Shown: positions 36,361-45,384 of the stretch, in pieces | How positions within the stretch are numbered: the first letter of the stretch is position 1 | How the letters are laid out: the number at the start of each line of letters is the position of its first letter | DNA from: Microbacterium sp. SD291 | GTDB lineage: Bacteria; Actinomycetota; Actinomycetes; Actinomycetales; Microbacteriaceae | Direction: 5' to 3' | Assembly (NCBI RefSeq): GCF_017355365.1 | Contig: NZ_JADIJR010000002.1 | Location: 62,001 to 126,000 of the forward strand | Length of the DNA stretch: 64,000 bases | Notes under the pieces: generated by a model | Seen by the model: only the letters and a program-made list of their open reading frames with translations | The model's database searches: none | What the model was told of the DNA's origin: nothing | Translations under genes and position numbers: made by a program

Positions 36361-38030
36361 ACGATCGCGGAACCGCACAGATCCCGCTGCTCAGCGTCCG
36401 CGACCTCACCGTCGCATTCCGCACGCAGGAGGGTGTCAAAGAGGTGCTCCACGGAGCGAGCTTCGACATCTTCCCCGGCGAGACCGTGGCCATCGTCGGC
36501 GAGTCCGGATCCGGGAAGTCCACGACGGCCTCGGCCATCGTGAACCTCCTCCCCGGCACCGGAGAGATCACCGGAGGCTCGATCACCCTCGACGGGCGCG
36601 AGCTGACCACGCTGAGTCGCACGGCGATCGAGAATGTCCGAGGCCGCGAGATCGGCTTCGTGCCGCAGGACCCGATGTCGAACCTGAATCCTGTGTGGAG
36701 CATCGGCTTCCAGGTGAAGGAGGCGATCCGTGCGAACGGCATCGCCCAGGGGCGCGCCGCAGTGAAGGCACGTGCCATCGAGGTGCTGCAGCAGGCAGGA
36801 CTGGCGGACGCCGAGAGACGTCTGCACCAGTTCCCGCACCAGTTCTCCGGTGGCATGCGCCAGCGGGCGCTGATCGGCATCGGTCTGGCGGCCGACCCGA
36901 AGCTGCTCATCGCCGATGAGCCGACCTCGGCGCTCGACGTCACAGTGCAGCGCGTGATCCTCGACCACATGGCGTCCCTCACCCGGGACAAGGGCACCTC
37001 GGTGCTGCTGATCACGCACGATCTCGGCCTCGCGGCTGAGCGTGCCGAGAAGATCATCGTGATGAACAACGGCCACATCGTGGAGGCCGGTCCCAGCCGG
37101 GAGATCCTCGAGAACCCGCAGCATCCCTACACGAAGCGACTGGTGGCCGCGGCTCCCAGCATCGCGTCGCAGCGCATCCAGGCCGTTGTGGAAGACAGGG
37201 GCATCGAGACGCTCGAGGACCTTGCCGACATCGCGCCGACGGTGCGGGTGGCAGGGCTCACGAAGGACTACCGGATCCGTCAGGGCGGGTTCCGCAGCGA
37301 GGCCTTCCGGGCGGTCGACGACGTGACGTTCGAGATCCCGAGGGGCAAGACGCTCGCTCTCGTCGGCGAGTCGGGATCGGGCAAGTCGACGGTGGCGAAG
37401 ATGCTCCTCAAGCTCGAGACGCCGACCAGCGGAACGATCGAGATCGACGGCAAGGACGTCTCGCGGCTTTCGAACGCGCAGGCGTTCGGGCTCCGCCGGC
37501 GGATGCAGCCGGTGTTCCAGGACCCGTACGGCTCCCTGGATCCGCTGCGCAACATCGGCAACACCATCGCCGAGCCGCTGCAGATCCACAGCGTCGGAGA
37601 CCGTGCCTCGCAGCGCGCGCGGGTCGAGGAGCTCCTCGACCAGGTCGCCCTGCCGCAGGCACTCGCCTCGCGCTACCCGAACGAGCTCTCGGGCGGGCAG
37701 CGTCAGCGTGTCGCGATCGCGCGGGCGCTCGCGCTCAAGCCCGACATCGTCGTGCTCGACGAGGCGGTCTCGGCACTCGACGTGCTGGTGCAGGACCAGA
37801 TCCTCAAGCTTCTCGCCGACCTTCAGGCGGAGCTCGATCTGACGTACCTGTTCATCACGCACGACCTCGCGGTCGTGCGCGTGTCGAGCGACCTCGTCTG
37901 CGTCATGGAGCAGGGGAAGGTCGTCGAGCAGGGAACGGTCGACGAGATCTTCGCCAACCCCCAGCAGGAGTACACGGATCGCCTCCTGCAGGCGATCCCG
38001 GGCGCCGCCATCACGCTCGGCGGTCGCTGA
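36357..38030 (+). CDS. Fused DppD-DppF ATPase of peptide importer
   Basis: 557 aa with two complete ABC domains in one chain. Domain 1: GESGSGKST near 46, FSGGMRQRA, LLIADEPTSALDVT and the C-terminal QHPYTKRLVAA extension of DppD. Domain 2: GESGSGKST near 344, LSGGQRQRV, VVLDEAVSALDV. Walker B of domain 2 has DEAVS where most have DEPTS, also seen in related proteins. Most bacteria encode the two ATPases separately. Confidence 0.92.
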   Translation: MNDRGTAQIPLLSVRDLTVAFRTQEGVKEVLHGASFDIFPGETVAIVGESGSGKSTTASAIVNLLPGTGEITGGSITLDGRELTTLSRTAIENVRGREIGFVPQDPMSNLNPVWSIGFQVKEAIRANGIAQGRAAVKARAIEVLQQAGLADAERRLHQFPHQFSGGMRQRALIGIGLAADPKLLIADEPTSALDVTVQRVILDHMASLTRDKGTSVLLITHDLGLAAERAEKIIVMNNGHIVEAGPSREILENPQHPYTKRLVAAAPSIASQRIQAVVEDRGIETLEDLADIAPTVRVAGLTKDYRIRQGGFRSEAFRAVDDVTFEIPRGKTLALVGESGSGKSTVAKMLLKLETPTSGTIEIDGKDVSRLSNAQAFGLRRRMQPVFQDPYGSLDPLRNIGNTIAEPLQIHSVGDRASQRARVEELLDQVALPQALASRYPNELSGGQRQRVAIARALALKPDIVVLDEAVSALDVLVQDQILKLLADLQAELDLTYLFITHDLAVVRVSSDLVCVMEQGKVVEQGTVDEIFANPQQEYTDRLLQAIPGAAITLGGR

Positions 38031-38032
38031 CG

Positions 38033-38599
38033 GTGACGACCACCCCCGGTCCTGAGCGTGCACGGACCTACCGTGCACCCTCAGGACCTGTGCTGCTGGT
38101 CCTGAGCGTGCTGCTCGCGCTCTTCCTCCTTGGAGACGCCGTCGTGCGTGCCGGCTGGGGGGAGATGCTGCTGCTCGCGCCCTGGATCCTGCTCGGGCTG
38201 TGGATCGTGTACGAGATCGGCTACGCCTCCTCGGTGCGGCTGGATCGCGAAGGTGCCGTCGTGCAGAACATGCTCCGCAGCACCACCTTCGGCTGGAGCC
38301 GCGTGCGCGACATCGACATGCGATGGCAGCTGGAGTTCTCGCTCGACGACGACAGCAAGGTCGTGGCGTACGGAGGGCCGGCGCGCTCCCGCCCGCCGCG
38401 TGCACGGGCGGCCGGTGACGAGCCTGCCAGGGTGCCGGCCGGCGTTCGGCTGCTCACGGAGATCCGCGACCGCTGGGAGGCGGCCGCCGGTGTGCCGGCC
38501 TCCGCGCCGATCCGGCGCTCCTGGGACACCAAGGCGCTGATCGCCCTCGGCATCATCGCCGTGTGGGCCGCGGCATCCGTCGTCATCGCCGGCACCTGA
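38033..38599 (+). CDS. PH-like domain membrane protein
   Basis: 188 aa from GTG, two bases after the transporter stop. Two N-terminal membrane helices (about 18-62), then a small beta domain (SSVRLDREGAVVQNMLRSTTFGWSRVRDI) of the bacterial PH type, and a C-terminal membrane helix (about 167-187). Function unknown. Its close spacing suggests transcription with the peptide importer, but a functional link is not evident. Confidence 0.7.
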   Translation: MTTTPGPERARTYRAPSGPVLLVLSVLLALFLLGDAVVRAGWGEMLLLAPWILLGLWIVYEIGYASSVRLDREGAVVQNMLRSTTFGWSRVRDIDMRWQLEFSLDDDSKVVAYGGPARSRPPRARAAGDEPARVPAGVRLLTEIRDRWEAAAGVPASAPIRRSWDTKALIALGIIAVWAAASVVIAGT

Positions 38600-38646
38600 C
38601 GTCCGGACGGAGCCGATTCACAGACCGGCCTGGAAGTATCGTCCGC

Positions 38647-38940
38647 ATGCAGTGTCCAGCAGATGGTTCCACCCTGGTGATGAGCGAGCGCAGCGGGATC
38701 GAGATCGACTACTGTCCGCAGTGCCGAGGCGTGTGGCTCGATCGCGGTGAGCTCGACAAGATCATCGATCGCTCGGTCGCGGCCCCGCAGCCGGGGCACC
38801 AGCCGGCGTCGCCGAGCTACGGCGAGCAGCCCCGTTACGATGCGCCGCCGCAGTACGGCGAGCAGCCCCGTTACGACGATCGCGGACAGCGCCCGCACAA
38901 GCGCAAGCGCGAGAGCTGGCTGAGCGACCTGTTCGACTGA
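38647..38940 (+). CDS. TFIIB-type zinc-ribbon protein
   Basis: 97 aa. CPADGST and CPQCRGVWLDRGELDKII match the zf-TFIIB family found in many bacteria. The middle has a near-perfect tandem repeat YGEQPRYD, and the C-terminus is basic then acidic (HKRKRESWLSDLFD). The zinc ligands are Cys3, Cys23 and Cys26, plus Asp or another residue. Likely a small nucleic-acid- or protein-binding factor; role unknown. Confidence 0.8.
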   Translation: MQCPADGSTLVMSERSGIEIDYCPQCRGVWLDRGELDKIIDRSVAAPQPGHQPASPSYGEQPRYDAPPQYGEQPRYDDRGQRPHKRKRESWLSDLFD

Positions 38941-38947
38941 CCTGTCC

Positions 38948-38961
38948 GGCTGAGCTCAGCC
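38948..38961. terminator. 14-bp palindrome between convergent genes
   Basis: GGCTGAGCTCAGCC covers the zinc-ribbon/CPBP junction and would fold on both transcripts. Confidence 0.4.
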
Positions 38962-39762
38962 AGGCAGCCCGAACAGATCGGGCCATGCGGCGGCCACCCA
39001 CGGGTAGCCGACGAACGCGGTGGCGTCGATCAGGAAGTGCGCCACGAGGAACGGCATCAGGCGACCGGAGCGCTGGAACAGCCATCCGAACAGGAGCCCC
39101 ATCGCGAAGTTGCCGATGAATGCGCCCGGTCCCTGATAGAGGTGATAGCTCGCGCGCAGCGCGGAGGTCGTCAGGATGATCGCCCACGGTCCCCAGCCCA
39201 GCTGACGCAGCCGCGCGAACAGGTACCCGAGGATCACGAACTCCTCCTGGATCGAGGCGCGCGCAGCGGCGAGCAGCAGCACCGGCACAGTCCACCAGTG
39301 CGCGCCGAGGCCTGCGGGGTCGACGGCCACGAACAGGCCGAGGGCGCGACCGCCGAGATACAGCCCAAGGCCGGGGACGCCGATGGCGAGCACGAGAAGG
39401 ATGCCGCGCCCGGCATCCGACCCGAGGTTCCGGCCGTCCAGCCCGAGTCGTCCCAGATGCGGGCGCGACGATTGCCAGAGCAGGAAGCACGCCAGCAGTA
39501 CCGGCACCAGCGAGAACCCGATCGAGAGGACCTGATAGATCAGGTCGAAGACCTCGCGGTCGCTGCGCGACGGGTTGAGCGTCGCGGTCTGCTGGGCCAG
39601 GGGAGTCGGATCGGTGAGGCGATACGCCAGCTGCACGGCGGCGTAGACGGCGGACTGGCCGAGCCCGAGCGCCAGCACGATGGCGATCTCCCACCACAGC
39701 CGGGATCGGGAGGGGGCGGCGGGGGCGAGGAGATCGGGTCCCTGAGCCTGTCGAAGGGTCAC
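38956..39762 (-). CDS. CPBP-family membrane protein (Abi/CAAX protease-like)
   Basis: 268 aa, about eight membrane helices. The glutamate pair is present (SIQEEFVILGYLFARLRQ), but the Arg of the EExxxR motif is Leu. Later motifs are ASYHLYQGPGAFIGN and HFLIDATAF. Start is GTG 39762, directly followed by a REP that encodes residues 2-8 (TLRQAQG), the same peptide found at the NadA N-terminus. No ribosome site is obvious. Enzymatic activity is uncertain. Confidence 0.8.
   Translation of the reverse strand: MTLRQAQGPDLLAPAAPSRSRLWWEIAIVLALGLGQSAVYAAVQLAYRLTDPTPLAQQTATLNPSRSDREVFDLIYQVLSIGFSLVPVLLACFLLWQSSRPHLGRLGLDGRNLGSDAGRGILLVLAIGVPGLGLYLGGRALGLFVAVDPAGLGAHWWTVPVLLLAAARASIQEEFVILGYLFARLRQLGWGPWAIILTTSALRASYHLYQGPGAFIGNFAMGLLFGWLFQRSGRLMPFLVAHFLIDATAFVGYPWVAAAWPDLFGLPG
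39740..39758. repeat. REP-like element, copy 2 (CPBP gene start)
   Basis: CCCTGAGCCTGTCGAAGGG, a 19-base imperfect palindrome sharing 17 bases with the copy at 26912 and lying in the same frame relative to its start codon. Confidence 0.7.
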
Positions 39763-39864
39763 GATCCCGATCGTACGTCCTGCGCTCAGGAACCGTCTGC
39801 GTGCGTACGGTATCCTGGAACGTCGGCTTCCCGGCGCACCCCCATACCTCTTTAGGACTCCTGC

Positions 39865-41778
39865 ATGGCGCACGCCCTCCGTTCAGACCTCCGCAACGTC
39901 GCAATCGTCGCCCACGTCGACCACGGCAAGACCACCCTCGTCGACGCGATGCTCCGCCAGACCGGGTCCTTCGGCTCCCACGAGCACATGGAAGAACGCG
40001 CCATGGACTCGAACGACCTCGAGCGCGAGAAGGGCATCACGATCCTCGCGAAGAACACGGCGATCACCTACAAGGGTGTCCACGCCAAGGGCAGCGAGGT
40101 GACGATCAACGTGATCGACACCCCCGGCCACGCCGACTTCGGCGGAGAGGTCGAGCGCGGCCTGTCCATGGTCGACGGCGTCGTGCTGCTCGTCGACGCG
40201 TCCGAGGGTCCGCTGCCGCAGACCCGCTTCGTGCTGCGCAAGGCGCTCGAGGCGAAGCTCCCCGTGATCCTGCTGGTCAACAAGACCGACCGCCCCGACG
40301 CTCGCATCGGCGAGGTCGAGGAGGAGGCGCACGACCTGCTGCTCGGCCTGGCCTCCGACCTGGTCGACGACGTGCCCGACCTCGACGTCGACGCGCTGCT
40401 CGACGTGCCCGTCGTGTACGCCTCCGGTCGCGCCGGCGCCGCGTCGCGCAACCGCCCCGCCGACGGCTCGCTGCCCGACAACGACGACCTCGAGCCGCTG
40501 TTCGAGGCGATCCTCGAGCACGTCCCGGCCCCGTCGTACGACGACGAGGCCCCGCTGCAGGCGTGGGTCACGAACCTCGACTCCAGCCCGTTCCTCGGTC
40601 GCCTCGCACTTCTGCGCGTCTTCAACGGCACGCTCAAGAAGGGCCAGACGGTGGCCTGGGTCCGTGCAGACGGCAGCACCAGCAACGCGCGCATCACCGA
40701 GCTGCTGAAGACCCGCGCGCTCGAGCGCTACCCGGCCGAGGAGGCCGGCCCCGGTGACATCGTCGCCATCGCCGGCTTCGACAACATCACCATCGGCGAG
40801 ACCATCGCCGACCCGGAGGATGTCCGTCCCCTCCCCGCGATCACGGTCGACGACCCCGCCATCTCGATGACGATCGGCACCAACACCTCCCCGCTCATGG
40901 GCAAGGTCAAGGGCCACAAGCTCACCGCGCGCATGGTCAAGGACCGTCTCGACCGCGAGCTCATCGGCAACGTCTCGCTCAAGGTCGTCGACATCGGCCG
41001 TCCCGACGCGTGGGAGGTCCAGGGCCGCGGCGAGCTGGCGCTCGCCATCCTCGTCGAGAACATGCGCCGCGAGGGCTTCGAGCTCACGGTCGGCAAGCCG
41101 CAGGTGGTCACCAAGAAGATCGACGGCAAGACCTACGAGCCGTTCGAGCACCTCACGATCGACACGCCGGAGGAGCACCTCGGCGCGATCACGCAGCTGC
41201 TGGCGAACCGCAAGGGCCGCATGGAGAACATGACCAACCACGGCACCGGCTGGGTGCGCATGGAGTTCATCGTCCCGTCGCGCGGCCTGATCGGCTTCCG
41301 CAGCGAGTTCCTCACCACGACGCGCGGCACCGGCATCGCCAACGCGATCTCGCACGGCTACGAGCCGTGGGCCGGTTCCATCACGACCCGTCAGAACGGC
41401 TCGATCGTCGCCGACCGCATGGGCGTCGTCACGCCGTTCGCCATGATCGCCCTGCAGGAGCGCATGTCGTTCTTCGTGCAGCCCACGCAGGAGGTCTACG
41501 AGGGCATGGTCATCGGCGAGAACTCGCGCGCGGATGACATGGACGTGAACATCACGAAGGAGAAGAAGCTCACCAACATGCGTGCGGCGAGCTCCGACAC
41601 CTTCGAGTCGATGACGCCGCCGCGTGTGCTGACGCTTGAGGAGAGCCTCGAGTTCGCCCGTGACGACGAATGCGTCGAGGTCACGCCCGAGGTGGTCCGC
41701 ATCCGCAAGGTCAACCTCGACGCGAACACCCGCGCCCGCGAGACCGCTCGTCTGAAGCGTCAGGACGCCAACGCCTGA
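39865..41778 (+). CDS. typA: Translational GTPase TypA/BipA
   Basis: 637 aa. G1 AHVDHGKTT at 17-25, G3 [12 protein letters not shown]4 NKTDRPDA, followed by EF-G-like domains III and V and the TypA-specific C-terminus ([23 protein letters not shown]). Binds 70S ribosomes and helps subunit assembly and stress adaptation. Stand-alone gene with an upstream TATCCT (39811-39816) and a strong terminator after it. Confidence 0.95.
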   Translation: MAHALRSDLRNVAIVAHVDHGKTTLVDAMLRQTGSFGSHEHMEERAMDSNDLEREKGITILAKNTAITYKGVHAKGSEVTINVIDTPGHADFGGEVERGLSMVDGVVLLVDASEGPLPQTRFVLRKALEAKLPVILLVNKTDRPDARIGEVEEEAHDLLLGLASDLVDDVPDLDVDALLDVPVVYASGRAGAASRNRPADGSLPDNDDLEPLFEAILEHVPAPSYDDEAPLQAWVTNLDSSPFLGRLALLRVFNGTLKKGQTVAWVRADGSTSNARITELLKTRALERYPAEEAGPGDIVAIAGFDNITIGETIADPEDVRPLPAITVDDPAISMTIGTNTSPLMGKVKGHKLTARMVKDRLDRELIGNVSLKVVDIGRPDAWEVQGRGELALAILVENMRREGFELTVGKPQVVTKKIDGKTYEPFEHLTIDTPEEHLGAITQLLANRKGRMENMTNHGTGWVRMEFIVPSRGLIGFRSEFLTTTRGTGIANAISHGYEPWAGSITTRQNGSIVADRMGVVTPFAMIALQERMSFFVQPTQEVYEGMVIGENSRADDMDVNITKEKKLTNMRAASSDTFESMTPPRVLTLEESLEFARDDECVEVTPEVVRIRKVNLDANTRARETARLKRQDANA

Positions 41779-41791
41779 GAATCGTCTCCGA

Positions 41792-41834
41792 AAGAGGGCC
41801 CTGCACCGCCGAAAGGCGCGTGCAGGGCCCTCTT
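41792..41834 (+). terminator. Terminator after typA
   Basis: AAGAGGGCCCTGCAC (41792-41806) and GTGCAGGGCCCTCTT (41820-41834) form a perfect 15-bp stem ending in TTCT. Confidence 0.8.
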
Positions 41835-41917
41835 CTCATGAGATGCCCAGGTGAGGGGCAGGTTTCGTCCAGGTGGGCATACCAGACTCGGACACTTGCG
41901 CCTGGGACGAACTCCCG

Positions 41918-42853
41918 ATGAGTCTCCTGCGATGGCGCACGACGACCCGAAAGTCGAATCCCATGCTCCAGAACACCCGTGCGCTCCGGCGCGCCTCCGC
42001 GGCCGCGGAAGCCCGATCCGCCGTCACCGCCCGCCGCCCGATGCTGATCCTCGGCACAGTTCTCGGCGCCGTTCTCGGCGTCACGCTCACCGTCGGAGTC
42101 ATCTCGGCTCCTGCGGCAGGCGCCGAGGACATCACGGACCCGGTGGAGGCCGTCGCCCAGATGGTCTCCGGTGCCGAGTCTCCGGCCAGGATCGCCGATG
42201 AGGCCGCTGTCCCGCTGATGGAGGCGGCGGATGCCGTCACCGCAGCCGAGTCTCTGAACGCCGACGTCGCAGCATCCGGCCTGGACGTGCAGGCCGATGA
42301 GCTCGCCGTCGACACGAGCGGCATCGAGCAGAACATCCGCCGGCTCGCGGATCGCGCGGCGCTGTCGACGATGCTGGTCACGGTCCTCACCGTCGACACG
42401 GTCGAGAAGACGGCGCAGGTGATCGAGGGCACCGCGGTGCTCCAGCAGGCGCTGACGGCCGCCCAGGAGAAGAAGGCGGCGGATGACGCGGCACGAGCGG
42501 CGGCGGAGCAGGCCGCGGCCGCTGCGGCCGCACTCGCTGCGGCGAACACCGTGGACGGCGCCAAGGCCACGGCTCAGCAGATGGCGTCCGGCGAGTACGG
42601 GTGGGGCGGCGATCAGTTCTCCTGCCTGGAGTCGCTGTGGACCAAGGAGTCGGGCTGGAACTACCAGGCGTACAACCCGTCCGGCGCCACCGGCATCCCG
42701 CAGGCCCTTCCCGGCAGCAAGATGGCCTCGGCCGGCAGCGACTGGGAGTCGAACGCGGCCACCCAGATCGCCTGGGGCCTCGGCTACATCGCCGACGTGT
42801 ACGGCACGCCGTGCAGCGCGTGGTCGCACTCGCAGGCGGTGAACTGGTACTGA
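41918..42853 (+). CDS. Secreted SLT-like lytic transglycosylase
   Basis: 311 aa. Basic N-terminus, membrane/signal segment at about 41-63 (ILGTVLGAVLGVTLTVGV), a long helical coiled-coil-like stretch rich in Ala and Glu (to about 225), then a transglycosylase-like domain with CLESLWTKESGWNYQAYNPSGATGIPQ and a final TPCSAWSHSQ; two cysteines may pair. The catalytic Glu is in TKESGW. Likely acts on peptidoglycan. Possible starts are 41873 GTG, 41918 ATG and 41963 ATG; I chose 41918 with low certainty. Confidence 0.8.
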   Translation: MSLLRWRTTTRKSNPMLQNTRALRRASAAAEARSAVTARRPMLILGTVLGAVLGVTLTVGVISAPAAGAEDITDPVEAVAQMVSGAESPARIADEAAVPLMEAADAVTAAESLNADVAASGLDVQADELAVDTSGIEQNIRRLADRAALSTMLVTVLTVDTVEKTAQVIEGTAVLQQALTAAQEKKAADDAARAAAEQAAAAAAALAAANTVDGAKATAQQMASGEYGWGGDQFSCLESLWTKESGWNYQAYNPSGATGIPQALPGSKMASAGSDWESNAATQIAWGLGYIADVYGTPCSAWSHSQAVNWY

Positions 42854-42860
42854 CGGGTGC

Positions 42861-43409
42861 TCAGCGCAGCTCTGAGATGAGCACCGCGCTCGTCCCGGCG
42901 GCGTCGGCCTGGAAGACGTGCGGCACGTCGCCCGCGTAGGTCAGGTAGTCGCCGGGATTCAGCAGCACCGGATCTCCGGCAGGGCCAACGAGTGCGCGGC
43001 CGGAGATCAGCACCACATGCTCGATCGTCCCCGGGTGGTGCGGATCCGAGCGGCGCGCGTCGCCAGGCTCGGCCTTGATCACGTAGATGTCCCGGCGCGC
43101 GCCGGGAGGGCTGGCGGAGAGCAGTGTCGCGCTGTAAGCAGCGGCGGCTGCGGGGACCCCGGAGAGGTCGTCGGCCCGGATGAGGGTCGGCGCGTTGGCC
43201 TGCTGGTCCACGAGCACCGCGAACGGGACGCCGAGGGCGACTCCGAGGGCCCACAGCGTCTCCACGCTGGGATTGCCCGCTCCCGACTCCAACTGGGACA
43301 CGGTCGCCTTGGAGATGCCTGCGCGACGGGCGAGCTCGGACACGGACAGTGAGGCCCCTTCGCGCTCTCGGCGCAGCGTGCGGGCGATACGGGTGCGGAG
43401 ATCCTCCAT
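42861..43409 (-). CDS. XRE-cupin transcriptional regulator
   Basis: 182 aa. HTH of the Cro/CI type at 8-62 (SVSELARRAGISKATVSQLESG) and a C-terminal cupin (about 105-180) with HHPGTIEHVVLISG. Divergent from azlCD, so probably senses an amino acid or related small molecule and controls that exporter. CATGAT lies six bases before the ATG, consistent with a leaderless mRNA. Confidence 0.88.
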   Translation of the reverse strand: MEDLRTRIARTLRREREGASLSVSELARRAGISKATVSQLESGAGNPSVETLWALGVALGVPFAVLVDQQANAPTLIRADDLSGVPAAAAAYSATLLSASPPGARRDIYVIKAEPGDARRSDPHHPGTIEHVVLISGRALVGPAGDPVLLNPGDYLTYAGDVPHVFQADAAGTSAVLISELR

Positions 43410-43437
43410 TCGTTCATCATGTCAAACGTTCGTTCAC

Positions 43438-43466
43438 TTGACTATCCGCGCGGTGATGTTCAGAAT
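43438..43466 (+). promoter_or_regulatory. Sigma70-type promoter of azlCD
   Basis: TTGACT (43438-43443), 17-base spacer, CAGAAT (43461-43466). GTTCACT repeats flank it (43432-43438 and 43478-43484) and could be regulator contacts. Confidence 0.5.
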
Positions 43467-43502
43467 GATGATCATGTGTTCACTGAATCGAACGACCTTC
43501 GC

Positions 43503-44243
43503 ATGACCGCAGAGCGGGAGGTGTGGCGGGAGGCACTCGGAGTCGTGCTCGCCACCAGTGCGTACGGCATCTCGTTCGGTGCGCTCGCCGTGGCATCGGG
43601 TCTGGATGTCTGGCAGACCTGCGTGCTCAGCCTGCTGATGTTCACCGGCGGCTCGCAGTTCGCGTTCGTCGGAGTGTTCACCGCCGGCGGGCTCGGTGCG
43701 CTGCCGTCCGCCATCGCCTCCGCCGCTCTGCTCGGCGTGCGCAACGTCGCCTACGGCATGCGGATGTCGCCGCTCATCGGCGGAGGAGCGCGAACAAGAG
43801 CTCTCGCCGCACACTTCACGATCGACGAATCCACGGCGGTCGCGATCTCTCAGGACGACCCGCGGCTGCGCCGCGTCGGCTTCTGGGTGACCGGCGTCGG
43901 CATCTTCGTCGGCTGGAACATCACGACGCTGATCGGCGCGCTGGTGGGCGACGTCCTCGGCGACCCGCGGACGTGGGGGCTGGATGCTGCCGCTGCCGCC
44001 GCCTTCCTCGCGCTGCTGTGGCCGCGCCTGAAGCAGCGCCAGGCCGTCGCGGTGGGGATCGCCGCCGCGGTCGTCGCAGCATCGCTGACGCCGTTCATCA
44101 TGCCGGGGCTCCCCGTTCTCCTCGCCGCTGCCGTGGCGATCGTGGTCGGCTGGTTCAACTGGCTGGGCCGCCCCGCAACCGCCGCTGCGGGCTCGGCATC
44201 CGCCGGCTCCGCGGCCCCGGGCGGGGCGGAGGACGCGCGATGA
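43503..44243 (+). CDS. azlC: AzlC-family branched-chain amino acid exporter subunit
   Basis: 246 aa with seven or so membrane segments; ALGVVLATSAYGISFGALA and FTGGSQFAFVG are family blocks, with RNVAYGMRMSP near 85. Works with AzlD to export branched-chain amino acids or analogues. The start could be ATG 43503 or GTG 43476, which lies nine bases after the promoter's -10; no ribosome site decides. ATGA overlap with azlD. Confidence 0.88.
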   Translation: MTAEREVWREALGVVLATSAYGISFGALAVASGLDVWQTCVLSLLMFTGGSQFAFVGVFTAGGLGALPSAIASAALLGVRNVAYGMRMSPLIGGGARTRALAAHFTIDESTAVAISQDDPRLRRVGFWVTGVGIFVGWNITTLIGALVGDVLGDPRTWGLDAAAAAAFLALLWPRLKQRQAVAVGIAAAVVAASLTPFIMPGLPVLLAAAVAIVVGWFNWLGRPATAAAGSASAGSAAPGGAEDAR

Positions 44244-44554
44244 GCCTGTGGAGTGCGATCCTGCTGGCGGCCCTGATCTGCCTGTCGCTCAAGGCCATCG
44301 GCTACCTCGTGCCGCCGAAGGTGCTCGAGGCGCCTCGCCCGGCGCGGATCTCCGACCTGCTCACGGTCGCCCTGCTCGCGGCCCTCGTCGCCGTGCAGAC
44401 GCTCGGCGACGGGCAGGCGGTCACGGTGGACGCCCGGGTGCCTGCCGTGCTCGTCGCCGCGGGCCTGCTGTGGCTGCGGCAGTCCTTCCTCGTCGTGGTG
44501 ATCGCCGCAGCGGCCGTCGCCGCGCTGCTGCGTCTTCTCGGCCTCGCGGCCTGA
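44240..44554 (+). CDS. azlD: AzlD-family exporter subunit
   Basis: 104 aa, four membrane helices; LKAIGYLVPPKVLE near 18 is the family signature. Small partner of AzlC, coupled by ATGA overlap. Regulated with azlC by the divergent XRE-cupin gene. Confidence 0.87.
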   Translation: MSLWSAILLAALICLSLKAIGYLVPPKVLEAPRPARISDLLTVALLAALVAVQTLGDGQAVTVDARVPAVLVAAGLLWLRQSFLVVVIAAAAVAALLRLLGLAA

Positions 44555-44565
44555 CCGCGGCCGCG

Positions 44566-44571
44566 TAGGAT
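44566..44571 (+). promoter_or_regulatory. -10 box of leaderless DUF6113-like gene
   Basis: TAGGAT, then CGTCTG, then ATG at 44578. Confidence 0.55.
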
Positions 44572-44577
44572 CGTCTG

Positions 44578-45051
44578 ATGCACATCAGCTGGATCTCGAG
44601 GGTGCTGTCGTGGGTCGCGGCGGCGCTGGTCGGCGGTGTCTTCGGCATCGCCGGGACGATCGGGCACAGCCTGATGTGGGGGCCGATTCCGGTCGGGCTC
44701 GCCGTGGGGACGATCGCCTGCGGCGCCATCCTCGTCGCGATCCGCGGGCTCACGCACGATCGCGGGGCGACTCTCGCCGCCGGTCTCGGGATGCTCGGGA
44801 TGCTCGTGCTGATCTCCGGGGTCGGACCGGGCGGCTCCGTCGTCGTCGAGGACACGCTCGCCGGCCAGGTGTGGACCTACCTCGTCGCCGGACTCGTGCT
44901 CGTCGCGGTCGCGTGGCCGTCATTCTCCCGACTCCCGGTGCGCACCCAGGCCGGCCGAGGGGCCGCAGGGCCTGTCGCGGACCCCGCCGCGCCCCTGATC
45001 ACCGACGTGCCGAGAGCCGCCGGGGGAGAACCGACCGCCCGTGAGTCGTAG
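44578..45051 (+). CDS. Four-helix membrane protein, DUF6113-like
   Basis: 157 aa with four membrane segments (9-28, 34-52, 66-82, 95-113) and a polar Pro/Ala C-terminus. It sits just before fdxA, as the DUF6113 proteins of actinobacteria often do; the family name is from memory of that context. No catalytic motif. TAGGAT six bases before the ATG implies its own leaderless transcript. Confidence 0.65.
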   Translation: MHISWISRVLSWVAAALVGGVFGIAGTIGHSLMWGPIPVGLAVGTIACGAILVAIRGLTHDRGATLAAGLGMLGMLVLISGVGPGGSVVVEDTLAGQVWTYLVAGLVLVAVAWPSFSRLPVRTQAGRGAAGPVADPAAPLITDVPRAAGGEPTARES

Positions 45052-45054
45052 ACT
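45049..45054 (+). promoter_or_regulatory. -10 box of leaderless fdxA transcript
   Basis: TAGACT, overlapping the previous stop codon, then GAAGCC, then GTG at 45061. Confidence 0.55.
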
Positions 45055-45060
45055 GAAGCC

Positions 45061-45381
45061 GTGACGTATGTGATCGCCCTTCCGTGCGTCGATGTGAAGG
45101 ATCGTGCCTGCATCGACGAGTGCCCCGTTGACTGCATCTACGAGGGTGAACGCTCGCTGTACATCCACCCCGACGAGTGCGTGGACTGCGGTGCCTGCGA
45201 GCCCGTGTGCCCCGTCGAGGCGATCTACTACGAGGACGACCTCCCCGAGGAGTGGCAGGACTACTACAAGGCGAACGTCGAGTTCTTCGACGAGATCGGC
45301 TCGCCCGGCGGCGCCGCCAAGGTCGGCGTCTACACGTTCGACCACCCGATCATCGCCGCTCTCCCGCCCCAGGGCGAGTAG
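45061..45381 (+). CDS. fdxA: Seven-iron ferredoxin
   Basis: 106 aa. Cysteines C9, C17 and C21 with C50 and the block C40-x2-C43-x2-C46 give the [3Fe-4S][4Fe-4S] pattern of actinobacterial FdxA. The C-terminus (EEWQDYYKANVEFFDEIG) is the family tail. Cytosolic electron carrier. GTG start; dapC begins four bases after the stop, the same order as fdxC-dapC in Mycobacterium tuberculosis. Confidence 0.93.
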   Translation: MTYVIALPCVDVKDRACIDECPVDCIYEGERSLYIHPDECVDCGACEPVCPVEAIYYEDDLPEEWQDYYKANVEFFDEIGSPGGAAKVGVYTFDHPIIAALPPQGE

Positions 45382-45384
45382 GCC

